From JAWPMV01 sp038527215 (GTDB taxonomy: Bacteria; Bacteroidota; Bacteroidia; J057): a stretch of DNA of 13,215 nt. The notes beneath the pieces were generated by a model, which had not been told where the DNA came from, made no database searches, and was given only the letters and a program-made list of their open reading frames with translations. The stretch lies in the NCBI GenBank assembly GCA_038527215.1, contig JBCBGC010000174.1:1-13215 (forward strand), written 5' to 3'. Position numbers and translations under genes: made by a program. This document shows positions 1-7,852 of the stretch, piece after piece; within the stretch, counting starts at the first letter, position 1, and each line of letters begins with the position of its first letter.

Positions 1-1640
1 ATAAACATCATCCTCAAAAAATCACCCTAAACCAGGACCAGGAAAGGGCGCTGGCCGAAATCAAACAATATTTTGGCAAAACTCCTTTAAAACCCGTATT
101 GCTGCATGGCGTAACCGGTAGTGGGAAAACCCACGTCTACCTGGAGTTGATTAAGGAACAGCTCGCTCAAGGAAAACAGGTGCTATACCTTTTGCCCGAA
201 ATTACCCTCACTAAGCAAATCATCGACCGGGTAAAAAGTGAGCTGGGAGAGAAAGTGGGGGTGTATCACTCCCGCTTCAACGATCGGGAACGAGTGGAAA
301 TCTGGCAAAAAGTCCGGAAAGGAGACTATGATGTAGTTATCGGGGTAAGATCCGCCATATTTCTCCCTTTTCAGAAACTCGGCCTCATCGTGGTAGATGA
401 AGAACACGACCAATCCTTTAAGCAACACGAACCTGCCCCCAGGTATAATGCACGAGACGTAGCGATTTATTATGGATTTAAGGAAAAATGTCCGGTGATT
501 CTGGGGTCGGCAACCCCAGCCTTTGAAACCTATGAAAACGCCCGGCAGGGAAAGCACCATTTGGTAACCCTTGAAAAAAGGGCCATCTCTACCCAAATGC
601 CCCAGATAGAACTGGTGGACATGCGAATCCAGCGCAAGAAAAAATTACTCCAAGGTCCTTTTTCTCAAGTCCTGGAAACCGCCATCGGAGAAGCCCTGGA
701 GCGTGGGGAACAGGTCATTCTCTTCCAAAACAGACGGGGATATGCCCCTTACCTGATATGCGAAAATTGTGGGCATGTCCCCCAATGTATCAATTGTGAT
801 ATCAGCCTGACCTACCACAAAGAGCGCAATCACCTACGCTGCCATTACTGTGGTCATACCGAATTCAATACTCAGAAATGTGATAATTGTGGGCATTTCG
901 CCCTCCGAAGGGCCGGGCTCGGCACCGAGAGAATCCTGGAGGCGGTAGCGGAGACCTTCCCCGACTATACCGCAGCGCGCATGGACCTGGATACCACCCG
1001 GACCAAAATGGGATACCAAAATCTCATCAATCGCTTTGAAAGCGGGCAGATTGACATCCTTGTGGGGACGCAAATGGTGTCCAAAGGCCTGGATTTTGAG
1101 AATGTAACCCTGGTGGGGGTCATCGCCGCTGACAACCTATTGAGTTTCCCAGATTTTCGCGCCTTTGAGTATGCGTATCAGTTGCTTACGCAGGTCAGTG
1201 GCCGGGCCGGACGCCGCAGCAAAACCGGGCGGGTCATCATCCAGAGTTATATGCCGGATAATGTGGTCCTAAATGCCATTGAAAGGCCCTATCTCGATTT
1301 TTATAAGATAGAATTACCCGGTCGCCAGCATGCGGGATATCCCCCCTATAGCCGGCTGATTCGGATAGAGATCCGCCACCCCAAAAGAGAATTTATTGAA
1401 CCGGAGAGTCTGAGGCTTCACCGCCTCCTCAAACCCTATTTTGGGGAAAACCTTCTGGGCCCTGATTATGCCCTGATTCCCCGCCTTCGGAATCAGTACC
1501 GCATGCAGTTCCTGATCAAACTGGGGAAAAACGTTTCTCCAGAACGAATTCGGGACATTCTTTTTGCCCAACGAGAAAAATACTACCAGGAAGCCCCCGT
1601 GAAAAACCTCCGCATCATCATAGATGTGGACCCAGTTTAA
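1..1640 (+). CDS. priA: Primosomal protein N' (replication restart helicase PriA), 5' end outside the window
   Basis: PriA is a superfamily 2 DNA helicase that recognises stalled or collapsed forks and reloads the replisome. The reading frame (first full codon at base 3) is open from the left edge, so the N-terminal DNA-binding part, roughly 270-290 residues by family length, lies upstream. The TTG at base 99 is an internal leucine, not the start, because conserved helicase sequence precedes it. Visible motifs are Walker A GVTGSGKT (bases 108-131), the Walker B box DEEH (396-407), four CxxC pairs giving the eight zinc-binding cysteines typical of PriA (about 760-890), and a motif VI segment QVSGRAGR near 1190-1215. 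The protein ends with the family-typical IDVDP tail. The motifs and the zinc module together make PriA nearly certain. The next gene starts 79 bases downstream on the same strand. Confidence 0.97.
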   Translation, partial: KHHPQKITLNQDQERALAEIKQYFGKTPLKPVLLHGVTGSGKTHVYLELIKEQLAQGKQVLYLLPEITLTKQIIDRVKSELGEKVGVYHSRFNDRERVEIWQKVRKGDYDVVIGVRSAIFLPFQKLGLIVVDEEHDQSFKQHEPAPRYNARDVAIYYGFKEKCPVILGSATPAFETYENARQGKHHLVTLEKRAISTQMPQIELVDMRIQRKKKLLQGPFSQVLETAIGEALERGEQVILFQNRRGYAPYLICENCGHVPQCINCDISLTYHKERNHLRCHYCGHTEFNTQKCDNCGHFALRRAGLGTERILEAVAETFPDYTAARMDLDTTRTKMGYQNLINRFESGQIDILVGTQMVSKGLDFENVTLVGVIAADNLLSFPDFRAFEYAYQLLTQVSGRAGRRSKTGRVIIQSYMPDNVVLNAIERPYLDFYKIELPGRQHAGYPPYSRLIRIEIRHPKREFIEPESLRLHRLLKPYFGENLLGPDYALIPRLRNQYRMQFLIKLGKNVSPERIRDILFAQREKYYQEAPVKNLRIIIDVDPV

Positions 1641-1660
1641 GCAAGCATGTAGGAAGGAAA

Positions 1661-1685
1661 TCCTAAATCCTTTTTTGGTTTAGGA
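1661..1685 (+). terminator. Weak hairpin after priA
   Basis: TCCTAAA (1661-1667) pairs with TTTAGGA (1679-1685), and a CC/GG pair extends the stem across a bulged T. The loop is six T residues. There is no U-tract after the stem, so this may be an inefficient terminator or just a stem loop. It also overlaps the possible -33 element of the downstream gene. Confidence 0.3.
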
Positions 1686-1703
1686 AAGGGTGTCGTAGCT
1701 TTA
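1673..1703 (+). promoter_or_regulatory. Possible Bacteroidota-type promoter for the DUF3467 gene
   Basis: A TTTTG (1673-1677) lies 18 bases before TAGCTTTA (1696-1703). The latter matches the Bacteroidota -7 consensus TAnnTTTG except for its last base. The predicted start of transcription would be near 1710, leaving only about ten bases before the ATG at 1720. That is short and lowers confidence. Read-through from priA is the alternative. Confidence 0.28.
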
Positions 1704-1719
1704 TAGCAAAAAGGTATTT

Positions 1720-2040
1720 ATGGCCGAAGAGAAAAAGAACCAACCGCAGCAAATCAACATAGAACTTTCCCAGGAAATGGCCCGGGGTGTATATAGTAAT
1801 CTGGCCATGATTGCCCACTCCCATTCGGAGTTCATTTTTGACTTCATCCAGGTACTTTCTGGCACGCCCAAAGCGGAGGTGAGATCCAGGGTGATCATGA
1901 CTCCCCAAAACGCCAAGCGCTTTTTGATGGCCCTCAAAGAAAACCTGGAAAAATTCGAAAGAAGTCAGGGAGAAGTGGTGTTGCCAAAACAGGAAATTCC
2001 CTTACCCCCCAATTTTGGAGGACCTACCGGCTTTGCCTAG
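1720..2040 (+). CDS. DUF3467 domain-containing protein
   Basis: This is a 106-residue soluble protein with no signal peptide or membrane segment. It reads as a DUF3467 family member: after a charged, Gln-rich start comes a segment with YSNLAMIAHSHSEFIFDFI (about residues 27-45), then a strand-like stretch leading into RVIMTPQNAKRFLMALKEN, and a Pro-rich tail. Lengths of about 100 residues are normal for this family. Its molecular function is not known to me. The ATG at 1720 is preceded by an A/G-rich AAAAAGG at normal spacing. The gene follows priA in the same direction, and its TAG stop shares four bases with the stop of the convergent TPR-like gene. Family assignment is from sequence pattern only. 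Confidence 0.85.
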   Translation: MAEEKKNQPQQINIELSQEMARGVYSNLAMIAHSHSEFIFDFIQVLSGTPKAEVRSRVIMTPQNAKRFLMALKENLEKFERSQGEVVLPKQEIPLPPNFGGPTGFA

Positions 2041-3227
2041 CGTCTTAGAGACGCCAGTCGTTGGGTAGCCAGCGCTGCTACCGCCTCATTTTCGTCCATA
2101 TCCAGCACTTTTTCATAGGCCTCAATCGCCTGTGAGGGTTGGTTAATTCTTTCCAGGCAACGCCCCCGATAGTATTGATTTGCAGGTAGATGCCCTTCTT
2201 CCTCCAGGCCGGCCAGCTGAGCCATTTTTAAGCTTCGGTCAAAGTACTGTATCGCTGCCTGATATTGGTGCTGGTGCTCCATGGCTTCCCGCCCGAGATA
2301 GTGATAAACCCGCATCATACAGAGGCTGGTCAAAGTAGATTCCCGGCTGTCAATCTGCCGATCATGGGAGCCAGAGATTTTCTCAAATTTCTCCGCCATG
2401 CCAGCCAGGATTTCTCCCCCCTTTTCAAAATGCCCAGCGATCACCAAAGCCCGTCCATAATCCGCTAAAAACCACGTATTCCTTGGATATTTTTCCACCA
2501 ATTCTTGCTTGATCCGCAAAGCCTGGGCATAGTGTTGAGGATTTTCCAGGTAAATATCGCCTAAGTAAAAAGCCGCTTCCGTTTGAGAGAAATTGGGCGT
2601 GCCAGCTGCTTTGGTAAGCTCTTGTAGACCCAAATGCGCATCACCATCCGGGAAAAACACCATGAAAGGCCTTACGTAGAGATGCTGTTCGGGATAAGTT
2701 TCTGCATAATAATGATAGATCCCGGAGCTGAAGAAAAATTCAGGCGTTTCCTGGGTCATCTGGAAGCCAGCTTCCAAATACGGCAAGGCTTTTCTACCAT
2801 AGTTTGCCGCGGTGAACCATTCCTTTTTCTCTATCGCCAAACGGGTATGGAAAGCATAACACATGTACTGGAAAAAAGTGTACTCCACGCGGTATGCCTT
2901 ATTGTGTTCAAACACTTCGTTTAGTTCCAGCGCTTTATCGAGATTTTTTTCAATAAAATCGTGGTATACATCGGAGGAAGTGATATAACTCTGCCACCAC
3001 CGATTAAGGGCCAACAAAAAATAGGGAGCCGGATGGTGCGCGTATTTCGTTTTGAGGCGGGAGAAATCTTGATGAGCAGCTTCAAACTGAAAATTATACA
3101 CCTTAAAGATCCCTTTATCCACCTCGGTTCTAAAATAGGCGTCCTCCAATACCTGAGCAGGTAGGGAGAAGCTCAACAAGATCATTCCGAGTGAGAGCAG
3201 GCCATTTTTCCACCTTAGGTTCCACAT
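2037..3227 (-). CDS. Exported TPR-like repeat protein, function unknown
   Basis: This is a 396-residue protein with an N-terminal signal peptide: basic start, hydrophobic core at about residues 9-22, and LPA-Q cleavage after residue 24. It is therefore expected in the periplasm or on the inner face of the outer membrane. The rest is alpha-helical with TPR-like helix pairs. The clearest are near the C-terminus, including NQYYRGRCLERINQPSQAIE followed by AYEKVLDMDENE, and a repeat around AAFYLGDIYLENPQHYAQAL. A central aromatic block, IYHYYAETYPEQH then FFPDGDAHLGLQEL, resembles a segment I associate with Bacteroidota TPR proteins, but I cannot name a partner or function. The ATG at 3227 is chosen because the signal peptide begins there. 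No strong Shine-Dalgarno sequence is visible. The gene converges on the DUF3467 gene. Confidence 0.85.
   Translation of the reverse strand: MWNLRWKNGLLSLGMILLSFSLPAQVLEDAYFRTEVDKGIFKVYNFQFEAAHQDFSRLKTKYAHHPAPYFLLALNRWWQSYITSSDVYHDFIEKNLDKALELNEVFEHNKAYRVEYTFFQYMCYAFHTRLAIEKKEWFTAANYGRKALPYLEAGFQMTQETPEFFFSSGIYHYYAETYPEQHLYVRPFMVFFPDGDAHLGLQELTKAAGTPNFSQTEAAFYLGDIYLENPQHYAQALRIKQELVEKYPRNTWFLADYGRALVIAGHFEKGGEILAGMAEKFEKISGSHDRQIDSRESTLTSLCMMRVYHYLGREAMEHQHQYQAAIQYFDRSLKMAQLAGLEEEGHLPANQYYRGRCLERINQPSQAIEAYEKVLDMDENEAVAALATQRLASLRR
2040..2054. repeat. Perfect inverted repeat at the convergent gene ends
   Basis: GCGTCT (2040-2045) and AGACGC (2049-2054) are exact reverse complements separated by TAG. 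On the plus strand the hairpin begins on the last base of the DUF3467 stop codon. On the minus strand it is formed by the last four sense codons and ends directly before the TAG stop. No T-run follows on either strand. It may weakly terminate or stabilise both transcripts. Confidence 0.45.
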
Positions 3228-3280
3228 GTGAGGATTCTGTTTAAGGTTGACAAATACTGCTGATGGTGTTTATCCTTCAA

Positions 3281-3305
3281 ATGCCATACCAGTCAGGCTT
3301 GGCAT
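3281..3305. repeat. Inverted repeat upstream of the TPR-like gene
   Basis: ATGCCA (3281-3286) pairs with TGGCAT (3300-3305), with an inner CC/GG pair and a five-base loop. It lies about 55 bases upstream of the minus-strand start codon. It could be an operator or leader structure, but its size is compatible with chance. Confidence 0.25.
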
Positions 3306-3657
3306 CCATTAAGTTATCTTTAAGACTGAGCAAAGGTGGTCAAGTCAACTTTTTTGCACATTTTTTCCTCCTACCTTTCCTCTAACTTGAATTTGTAACG
3401 CAGGTGCCCACCAATTAGTTACCTCATTTTCAACACCTTCCTAAATAATACGAGATTTTAGGCATAAAAGGATGGGTAAATGCGACAATTTCCTGCACCC
3501 CTTTCCTCATTTTTTCATGCAGCGGAAAAATCAGGTAGGAGAAAACATCATTGGTTCTTGGCAGCTGGCGTAAAGACCTGTAAATAGGATCAGCAAAGAC
3601 CTCCCCACTCACAAACATCTACCAACCCTCAGGCTTGTCAATCAGTTTCACTCCTAT

Positions 3658-3679
3658 TCCCGGGTGTTGATCCGGGAGG
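3658..3679 (+). promoter_or_regulatory. Ribosome binding site partly inside a small hairpin
   Basis: The purine run GGGAGG (3674-3679) is a good Shine-Dalgarno sequence ten bases before the ATG at 3690, better than those of its neighbours. TCCCGG (3658-3663) pairs with CCGGGA (3672-3677) across an eight-base loop, so four of the six Shine-Dalgarno bases fall in the stem. This could lower translation unless the stem opens. Confidence 0.45.
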
Positions 3680-3689
3680 TATATCATTC

Positions 3690-6065
3690 ATGCAAGGACA
3701 CCAAATCCGATTCTACTGTAAACACTTGCTTTTCACCGCTATCTTCTTAGTGGGATTATTTCCATTTATGGCTGAGGCCCAGCATCTTAGCGTAGATCCA
3801 TGGGTAAAAGTCTTTTCGGGTAAAGCCAGAGAGGGAAAAAACGGGGTTGGGCTGTACAAAGCTCTCAACCCACCTGCCACCCCACCTGCCTTCACTGCTC
3901 CCTTTCCCAAAACGCAAACCACCGCGGATTGGGATACCGCTTTTGCCTTTGATGCCGCCCAGCAAGTCCCCAGTGGAGATTTATTGGCGGTTACCTGGAC
4001 GGGCCAGGAATTTTGGATATCAGGTTTTGCAACCAATATGATTTTTCGGTTCGATAGCCAGGGGACTAAAGTAGGTGAGTTTTTCGTGAATCAGGCTGAA
4101 TTTATATCCGGCCTTACCTACGACGGCAATCATGTCTGGGCCATTGATTCGAACCGGGTAGTATACCAATTTGATCCTCAGAATTATGCGGTGTTGAGAA
4201 AAGACACCCTGGTTTTACCCCTAAAACCTTCCTTCATTACCTTTGATCCAAGTTTGAATAATCAAAACGGAGGATTTCATATTGGCTTGTGGGGAGAGTA
4301 TCAGCCCATTTTTCAGTATGATACCAATTGGCTCCAACTCGGCCATATTCCAGCCGCCACCCATGGCCGGATGCTTATTTTTGGGGCCGTTTATGATGAC
4401 TTACATCCAGCGGGACCCATTCTTTGGACCCTGGGATTTGAACCTGCTTCAAGGATTTTTCTTACCCAACTGGACCTTAACAATGGCGGCATTCCGACGG
4501 GTGTGAGTCGGGAAGTGAACCTTGATTTTGCGCAAATCACTACGCCCACTCATCTGGGCATCAATCTTTTTTTCATGAAAGATTATCTGGGCCAGGATCA
4601 ACATGTGTTAGGCGGGATGGCACAAAATGGCCCGGATGGGGATATTATTTTCGGGTACAAAATGGATTATCAATTTGTCTTGGTGGATGCCCGGGTCCAA
4701 GGAAGTAGGCCTCAGCCTGGATTTGCCAATATGCCACTTTCTCAAGCCCAACCTATTACCATTAATGGCTTCCTTAACAATCGTGGTTTCCAGGATTTGG
4801 ACAGCGTGAAAGCCACCCTGGAAGTGATCAATCAAGCCACCCATCAGGCTATTTTTTCTCAAAGTCAGACCTACTCCTCTCTGGCCAGCAATCAATCTGT
4901 GGCCTATCAACTAGGCCCCTGGACCCCTTCTGAGGAGGGCGTTTTTCACATCAAAACCCGGGTAGAAACCCCCGGCCTGATCGATGAGGTTGAAGAAAAC
5001 AATCAGGAAATATTTCAGCTGGTGATTGGAGATTCCAGTCTCCAGCGGCACCGTGGCACCGCCAATGGGCAGGTATCCGTCAACCTGGGGCCTAATAAAG
5101 GCAGCGTACTCGGGCAGTTATTCGAAAACCCCCAACTGGGATTAATGACCTCCATCAGCTTTGAACTCTTGCAACCTACCGAAGGAGATGTAGTATTTGC
5201 GTCCATGTATGCCTGGAGCGATAGCTTGAGTCTTCCTATTGGCAATCCCATCGTGAGCACCAAACCCTATACCATTACAGCAGCGGATGCCAGCCAGGGA
5301 TTGTCCATGCCGCTTCGATTTCCACTGGATCCTACCCCGGTTCCTACCGGCAAGTACCTGATCGCCGTCCATGAAAACGGGGGGCCGGTTACCCTGGCAA
5401 CCACGGCGCATATCTATACCCCACAAACGACCTTTTTATATTCGGAAGCTCCCGCGGTAGGTAGTCAATGGCTGGACTTGGCCCAGCAATTTTCTCCCCC
5501 CCTGGAAGCCAGTTTGATTTTATATCCAAATTTTGGGCCTTGTATTCCGACCTATATGCAAGGAACTATCACGGTGGACAATGACGATGGTTCGGGACAG
5601 GCCAGTGCCACCGTAAGCGTTTCCGGCGCTTCCGGGGAATACAGCTACCAATGGGATGACCCGCTAGCTCAAACAGGTCCTACCGCCACGGAATTGGCTG
5701 GAGGCCAGGTTTATGCCTGTACCATTGAAGATACAGCGGGCTGTAGGCTGATCTTACAAACGGATACCCTGGTATCCTGGGCCACAAGCCTTGAAGAGGA
5801 AGAGAAAATTGGGCTGGCGGCGTTGAAGCTGTATCCCAACCCGGCCCGAGATCACCTACAAGTAGAAATTGATTGGGCTGTAATCCCTCGCGGCTTCAGC
5901 CTGGCACTTTACTCCCAGGCTGGGCAGTTGGTGGATCGGGTCGAAATCAAGGAATTAGGCTTAAATAAAGCCCAACTCAAACTGGCCGATCATCCACGCG
6001 GGATGTACTTATTGAAAGTCGAGACCGCGCTGGGCATGGTTTATCGAAAAGTATGGTTGAAGTAA
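3690..6065 (+). CDS. T9SS type A sorting domain-containing multidomain secreted protein
   Basis: This 791-residue protein is probably exported by Sec, then carried across the outer membrane by the type IX system and attached to the surface or released. Regions in order: signal peptide 1-30 (AEA-Q cleavage); a beta-propeller-like region of about residues 60-330 with WD/YVTN-style strands such as GLTYDGNHVWAIDS; a CARDB-like adhesion domain of about 329-446, ending with the typical EVEENNQ motif; a beta-rich module of about 466-571; an SprB-like repeat of about 617-687 (YSYQW, then GGQVYACTIEDTAGC); and a C-terminal sorting domain of about 710-791 with LYPNPA near its start and GMYLLKVE near its end. 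No catalytic motif is visible, so a binding or adhesive role is inferred. The start is fixed by the signal peptide and the GGGAGG at 3674. The 3' neighbour lies 142 bases away. Confidence 0.9.
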   Translation: MQGHQIRFYCKHLLFTAIFLVGLFPFMAEAQHLSVDPWVKVFSGKAREGKNGVGLYKALNPPATPPAFTAPFPKTQTTADWDTAFAFDAAQQVPSGDLLAVTWTGQEFWISGFATNMIFRFDSQGTKVGEFFVNQAEFISGLTYDGNHVWAIDSNRVVYQFDPQNYAVLRKDTLVLPLKPSFITFDPSLNNQNGGFHIGLWGEYQPIFQYDTNWLQLGHIPAATHGRMLIFGAVYDDLHPAGPILWTLGFEPASRIFLTQLDLNNGGIPTGVSREVNLDFAQITTPTHLGINLFFMKDYLGQDQHVLGGMAQNGPDGDIIFGYKMDYQFVLVDARVQGSRPQPGFANMPLSQAQPITINGFLNNRGFQDLDSVKATLEVINQATHQAIFSQSQTYSSLASNQSVAYQLGPWTPSEEGVFHIKTRVETPGLIDEVEENNQEIFQLVIGDSSLQRHRGTANGQVSVNLGPNKGSVLGQLFENPQLGLMTSISFELLQPTEGDVVFASMYAWSDSLSLPIGNPIVSTKPYTITAADASQGLSMPLRFPLDPTPVPTGKYLIAVHENGGPVTLATTAHIYTPQTTFLYSEAPAVGSQWLDLAQQFSPPLEASLILYPNFGPCIPTYMQGTITVDNDDGSGQASATVSVSGASGEYSYQWDDPLAQTGPTATELAGGQVYACTIEDTAGCRLILQTDTLVSWATSLEEEEKIGLAALKLYPNPARDHLQVEIDWAVIPRGFSLALYSQAGQLVDRVEIKELGLNKAQLKLADHPRGMYLLKVETALGMVYRKVWLK

Positions 6066-6075
6066 GGCATTCCAA

Positions 6076-6099
6076 CCCTTGGACAAAAAGGGCGTCTTT
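6076..6099 (+). terminator. Possible weak terminator after the 791-aa T9SS gene
   Basis: CCCTT (6076-6080) pairs with AAGGG (6088-6092) around a seven-base loop, followed by CGTCTTTA rather than a clean T-run. It begins 10 bases after the stop codon. The stem is short, so termination here is uncertain. Confidence 0.3.
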
Positions 6100-6207
6100 A
6101 GGATGTATGCAAATCTTCATAAAGAAGCATTGCGCAACTTTAGAATGAGAACTTTTTTGTAAATTATCCGAATAATAGATTGTACACATTCATAAACCGT
6201 GAGTAAG

Positions 6208-6393
6208 ATGAATAAGAATTGGCTTGTGAAATCGTATATGAAGCTGCCCTTGTTAGGCAAGATTATTCTGCCCTTTGGTGTGGTATTCCTCGTTAGCGCC
6301 ATGTTTAAGCTATTTAAATTTGCGCTGATCTTAGGAATCGCCGCTGCAGCGATTTATGCCCTCCTTAAATTTGGAGAAAAGAATAACAGCTAA
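6208..6393 (+). CDS. Small membrane protein, 61 residues
   Basis: From ATG 6208 this encodes 61 residues with a basic amphipathic start (NKNWLVKSYMKLPLLGK), then two hydrophobic stretches at about residues 18-31 and 38-54 separated by FKLFKF, and a short polar tail. It is probably an inner-membrane protein with one or two membrane segments. An in-frame GTG at 6199 would add three residues; the ATG is preferred because GAGTAAG lies just upstream of it. I do not recognise a family. Support for a real gene comes from the membrane-like composition and from the strong terminator starting 17 bases after the stop codon. A TTTTTTG near 6153-6159 followed by TAGATTG at 6176-6182 is a loose promoter candidate with poor spacing. 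Confidence 0.68.
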   Translation: MNKNWLVKSYMKLPLLGKIILPFGVVFLVSAMFKLFKFALILGIAAAAIYALLKFGEKNNS

Positions 6394-6410
6394 GCCAGCT
6401 GTCGTAATTG

Positions 6411-6454
6411 ACAGAGGGGGTCGTTCACATGAACGACCCCCTCTGTTCTTTTTT
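6411..6454 (+). terminator. Strong rho-independent terminator
   Basis: A perfect 17-bp inverted repeat has arms at 6411-6427 and 6430-6446. It includes five consecutive G-C pairs and is followed by TTCTTTTTT on the plus strand. It terminates the small membrane protein gene. On the minus strand the same stem lies 20 bases past the stop of the convergent T9SS gene but is followed by CAATTACG, so it may act on that transcript only weakly or as a 3'-end stabiliser. Confidence 0.93.
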
Positions 6455-6465
6455 GCCCAATGGGC

Positions 6466-7683
6466 TTATTCTATGGTTAGTTTTTTCGTAAGCGTTCTGC
6501 CCTCTTCTTTTAAGGTAACCATATAAAATCCAGCCGCAAGTTCTCCCACGGGAAGAGAGATTTCCATGAGTCCAGGCGCGTGAGGCATGGTTTTCTGCCA
6601 TACTGCGGCACCCTGCAAGTTTGTAATGCTGATATCCAGTGGGCCACTGGCTTTGGCTTCAAATTTTACTGCGACCTGATCAGAAGCAGGGTTAGGAAAG
6701 AGTTCCATCGCGCCTAGCTCAGAAGGATCATCAATATCCAAGGCTGTAAACTCTTCTATACTGACCACATCAATGTAGAGGTTATTTTCGTAATTGGTGG
6801 TATGGCGAAAGTTCGCCACGAAATACGTGCTACCGGCATAATCGCTGATGTCTACCCAGACTTTCTTCCACATCCAACTTGCTGGCACAAACATAGAAGT
6901 GGTAGCTGGAGCAGTAGCCAAATCCTGTCCCCAGGCTTTGTAGACCCGATCATAATTCAATCCGCAATTGCCAGAGACCCAAATCTCCAGGGTATCAGCA
7001 AAGCCGGTATTGTCTCCAAAAGGAGCATAGGCCAGATAAAAGCTGAGGGCAATTTTGGTTTCCCCCGTCAAATCGAATCCAGCAGTCTGAAATTCATCTA
7101 CCTGCCCAATGGCATTGTAGTTAAAATTGTCCATGTAAATGGAGGTGTTCCCGGTTACGCTGGCCAGGCTGGTTTCTTGCCACCCCACACTGTTGTCAGG
7201 GTTTTGAAGGATCCAATCAGTGGGAGGCCAGGTTCCACTCTCAAAACTCTCGAAGTAGGGAGCGGTCAGTCCCTGGGAAATCAGAATGCTGAAACTCTTG
7301 ACCTTTTTATCGTTGCCGGTGTCGCCATCATTGTTCCCATTGGGGAGAGAAGTTTCTACTTCCAGGCTATGGTTGCCATCGGCGAGGGTCAAAGCTGGAA
7401 AAGCGACCTCAATGGACTGACCAGGACCCAGGCTATCCACCGAAAGGTAGTTTGCTACCAGGGTGCCATCTACGGTATAGGAAATAAAAAATGAGGTTAC
7501 GGAATTATCGCCATAATTCTGAACTCGGACCTCTACCAGGACATTGTTACCACATTCTGAGGGAGCGGGCCGTAAGATCTCCGCTATCCCAATATCGTCA
7601 GCTACCATGGGCTTGGCCGAGGTCGAAAAAACCAGGGCATTCAGGAAGGTGAAACAGAGGAGGAATCGTAGTGCTAGGGACAT
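6466..7683 (-). CDS. T9SS type A sorting domain-containing secreted protein with CARDB-like and jelly-roll-like domains
   Basis: This 405-residue secreted protein has a signal peptide at about residues 1-23 (STSA-K cleavage, without the glutamine seen in its neighbours). A CARDB-like Ig fold follows at about 30-130, with VEVRVQNYGDNSV and a VETSLPNGNNDGDTGND loop. Next comes a beta-rich domain of about 140-310 opening with YFESFESGTWPPTDWIL, an entry motif seen in MAM-like or cleaved-adhesin-type jelly rolls of secreted Bacteroidota proteins. The C-terminal sorting domain (about 325-405) has LFPNPA and ends GFYMVTLKEEGRTLTKKLTIE-like, as expected for type A cargo. No protease or hydrolase catalytic motif is visible, so adhesion or carbohydrate binding is the inferred role. 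TATATTTC on the minus strand (7718-7711) is a near match to the -7 element, but its candidate -33 TTG is 23 bases away, slightly too far. Confidence 0.9.
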   Translation of the reverse strand: MSLALRFLLCFTFLNALVFSTSAKPMVADDIGIAEILRPAPSECGNNVLVEVRVQNYGDNSVTSFFISYTVDGTLVANYLSVDSLGPGQSIEVAFPALTLADGNHSLEVETSLPNGNNDGDTGNDKKVKSFSILISQGLTAPYFESFESGTWPPTDWILQNPDNSVGWQETSLASVTGNTSIYMDNFNYNAIGQVDEFQTAGFDLTGETKIALSFYLAYAPFGDNTGFADTLEIWVSGNCGLNYDRVYKAWGQDLATAPATTSMFVPASWMWKKVWVDISDYAGSTYFVANFRHTTNYENNLYIDVVSIEEFTALDIDDPSELGAMELFPNPASDQVAVKFEAKASGPLDISITNLQGAAVWQKTMPHAPGLMEISLPVGELAAGFYMVTLKEEGRTLTKKLTIE

Positions 7684-7852
7684 AGTAGTGATAGATTAGG
7701 TTCTGACGCTGAAATATACATATTCTCCTACATAATCCCAGCAAGGCCCTAAAGGGAAAATTCTTTTCAGCCTTTTCATCCCCGATCTACCAAAAATTTC
7801 CTTTTACACTTTTCTCTGTATCCCTCCCTGCGCTTTTCCGTATAAAAAATGC

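Larger units (their letters stand above)
3228..3689. other. 462-nt gap between divergent genes, no convincing gene
   Basis: This stretch separates the minus-strand TPR-like gene from the plus-strand T9SS protein gene, so it should hold promoters for both. No TAnnTTTG/TTTG pair at correct spacing stands out in either direction. The closest plus-strand match is TGAATTTG near 3388, too far from the start to assign. An imperfect hairpin lies at 3281-3305 (ATGCCA pairing with TGGCAT). A 62-codon open frame on the minus strand (3430-3618) resembles nothing I recognise and is not called as a gene. Confidence 0.6.

Noticed and set aside
99..101. TTG at 99 as a start for the priA product
   Set aside because: The frame is open to the left edge, and the residues before 99 (LNQDQERALAEI) are conserved PriA helicase sequence.
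3430..3618. 62-codon open frame on the minus strand in the gap before the 791-aa T9SS gene
   Set aside because: It has an ATG and a purine-rich upstream sequence, but the translation resembles no family I know and shows no signal peptide or membrane segment. Frames of this length arise by chance.
6109..6133. Imperfect hairpin GCAA-CTTC / GAAG-TTGC between the T9SS gene and the small membrane protein gene
   Set aside because: The stem is two 4-bp blocks with an internal loop and no T-run follows; too weak to call a terminator or regulatory element.
6802..7494. 230-codon open frame on the plus strand
   Set aside because: It lies antisense within the 405-aa T9SS protein gene, whose signal peptide, domains and sorting tail are clear. 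The plus-strand translation has no recognisable domain.
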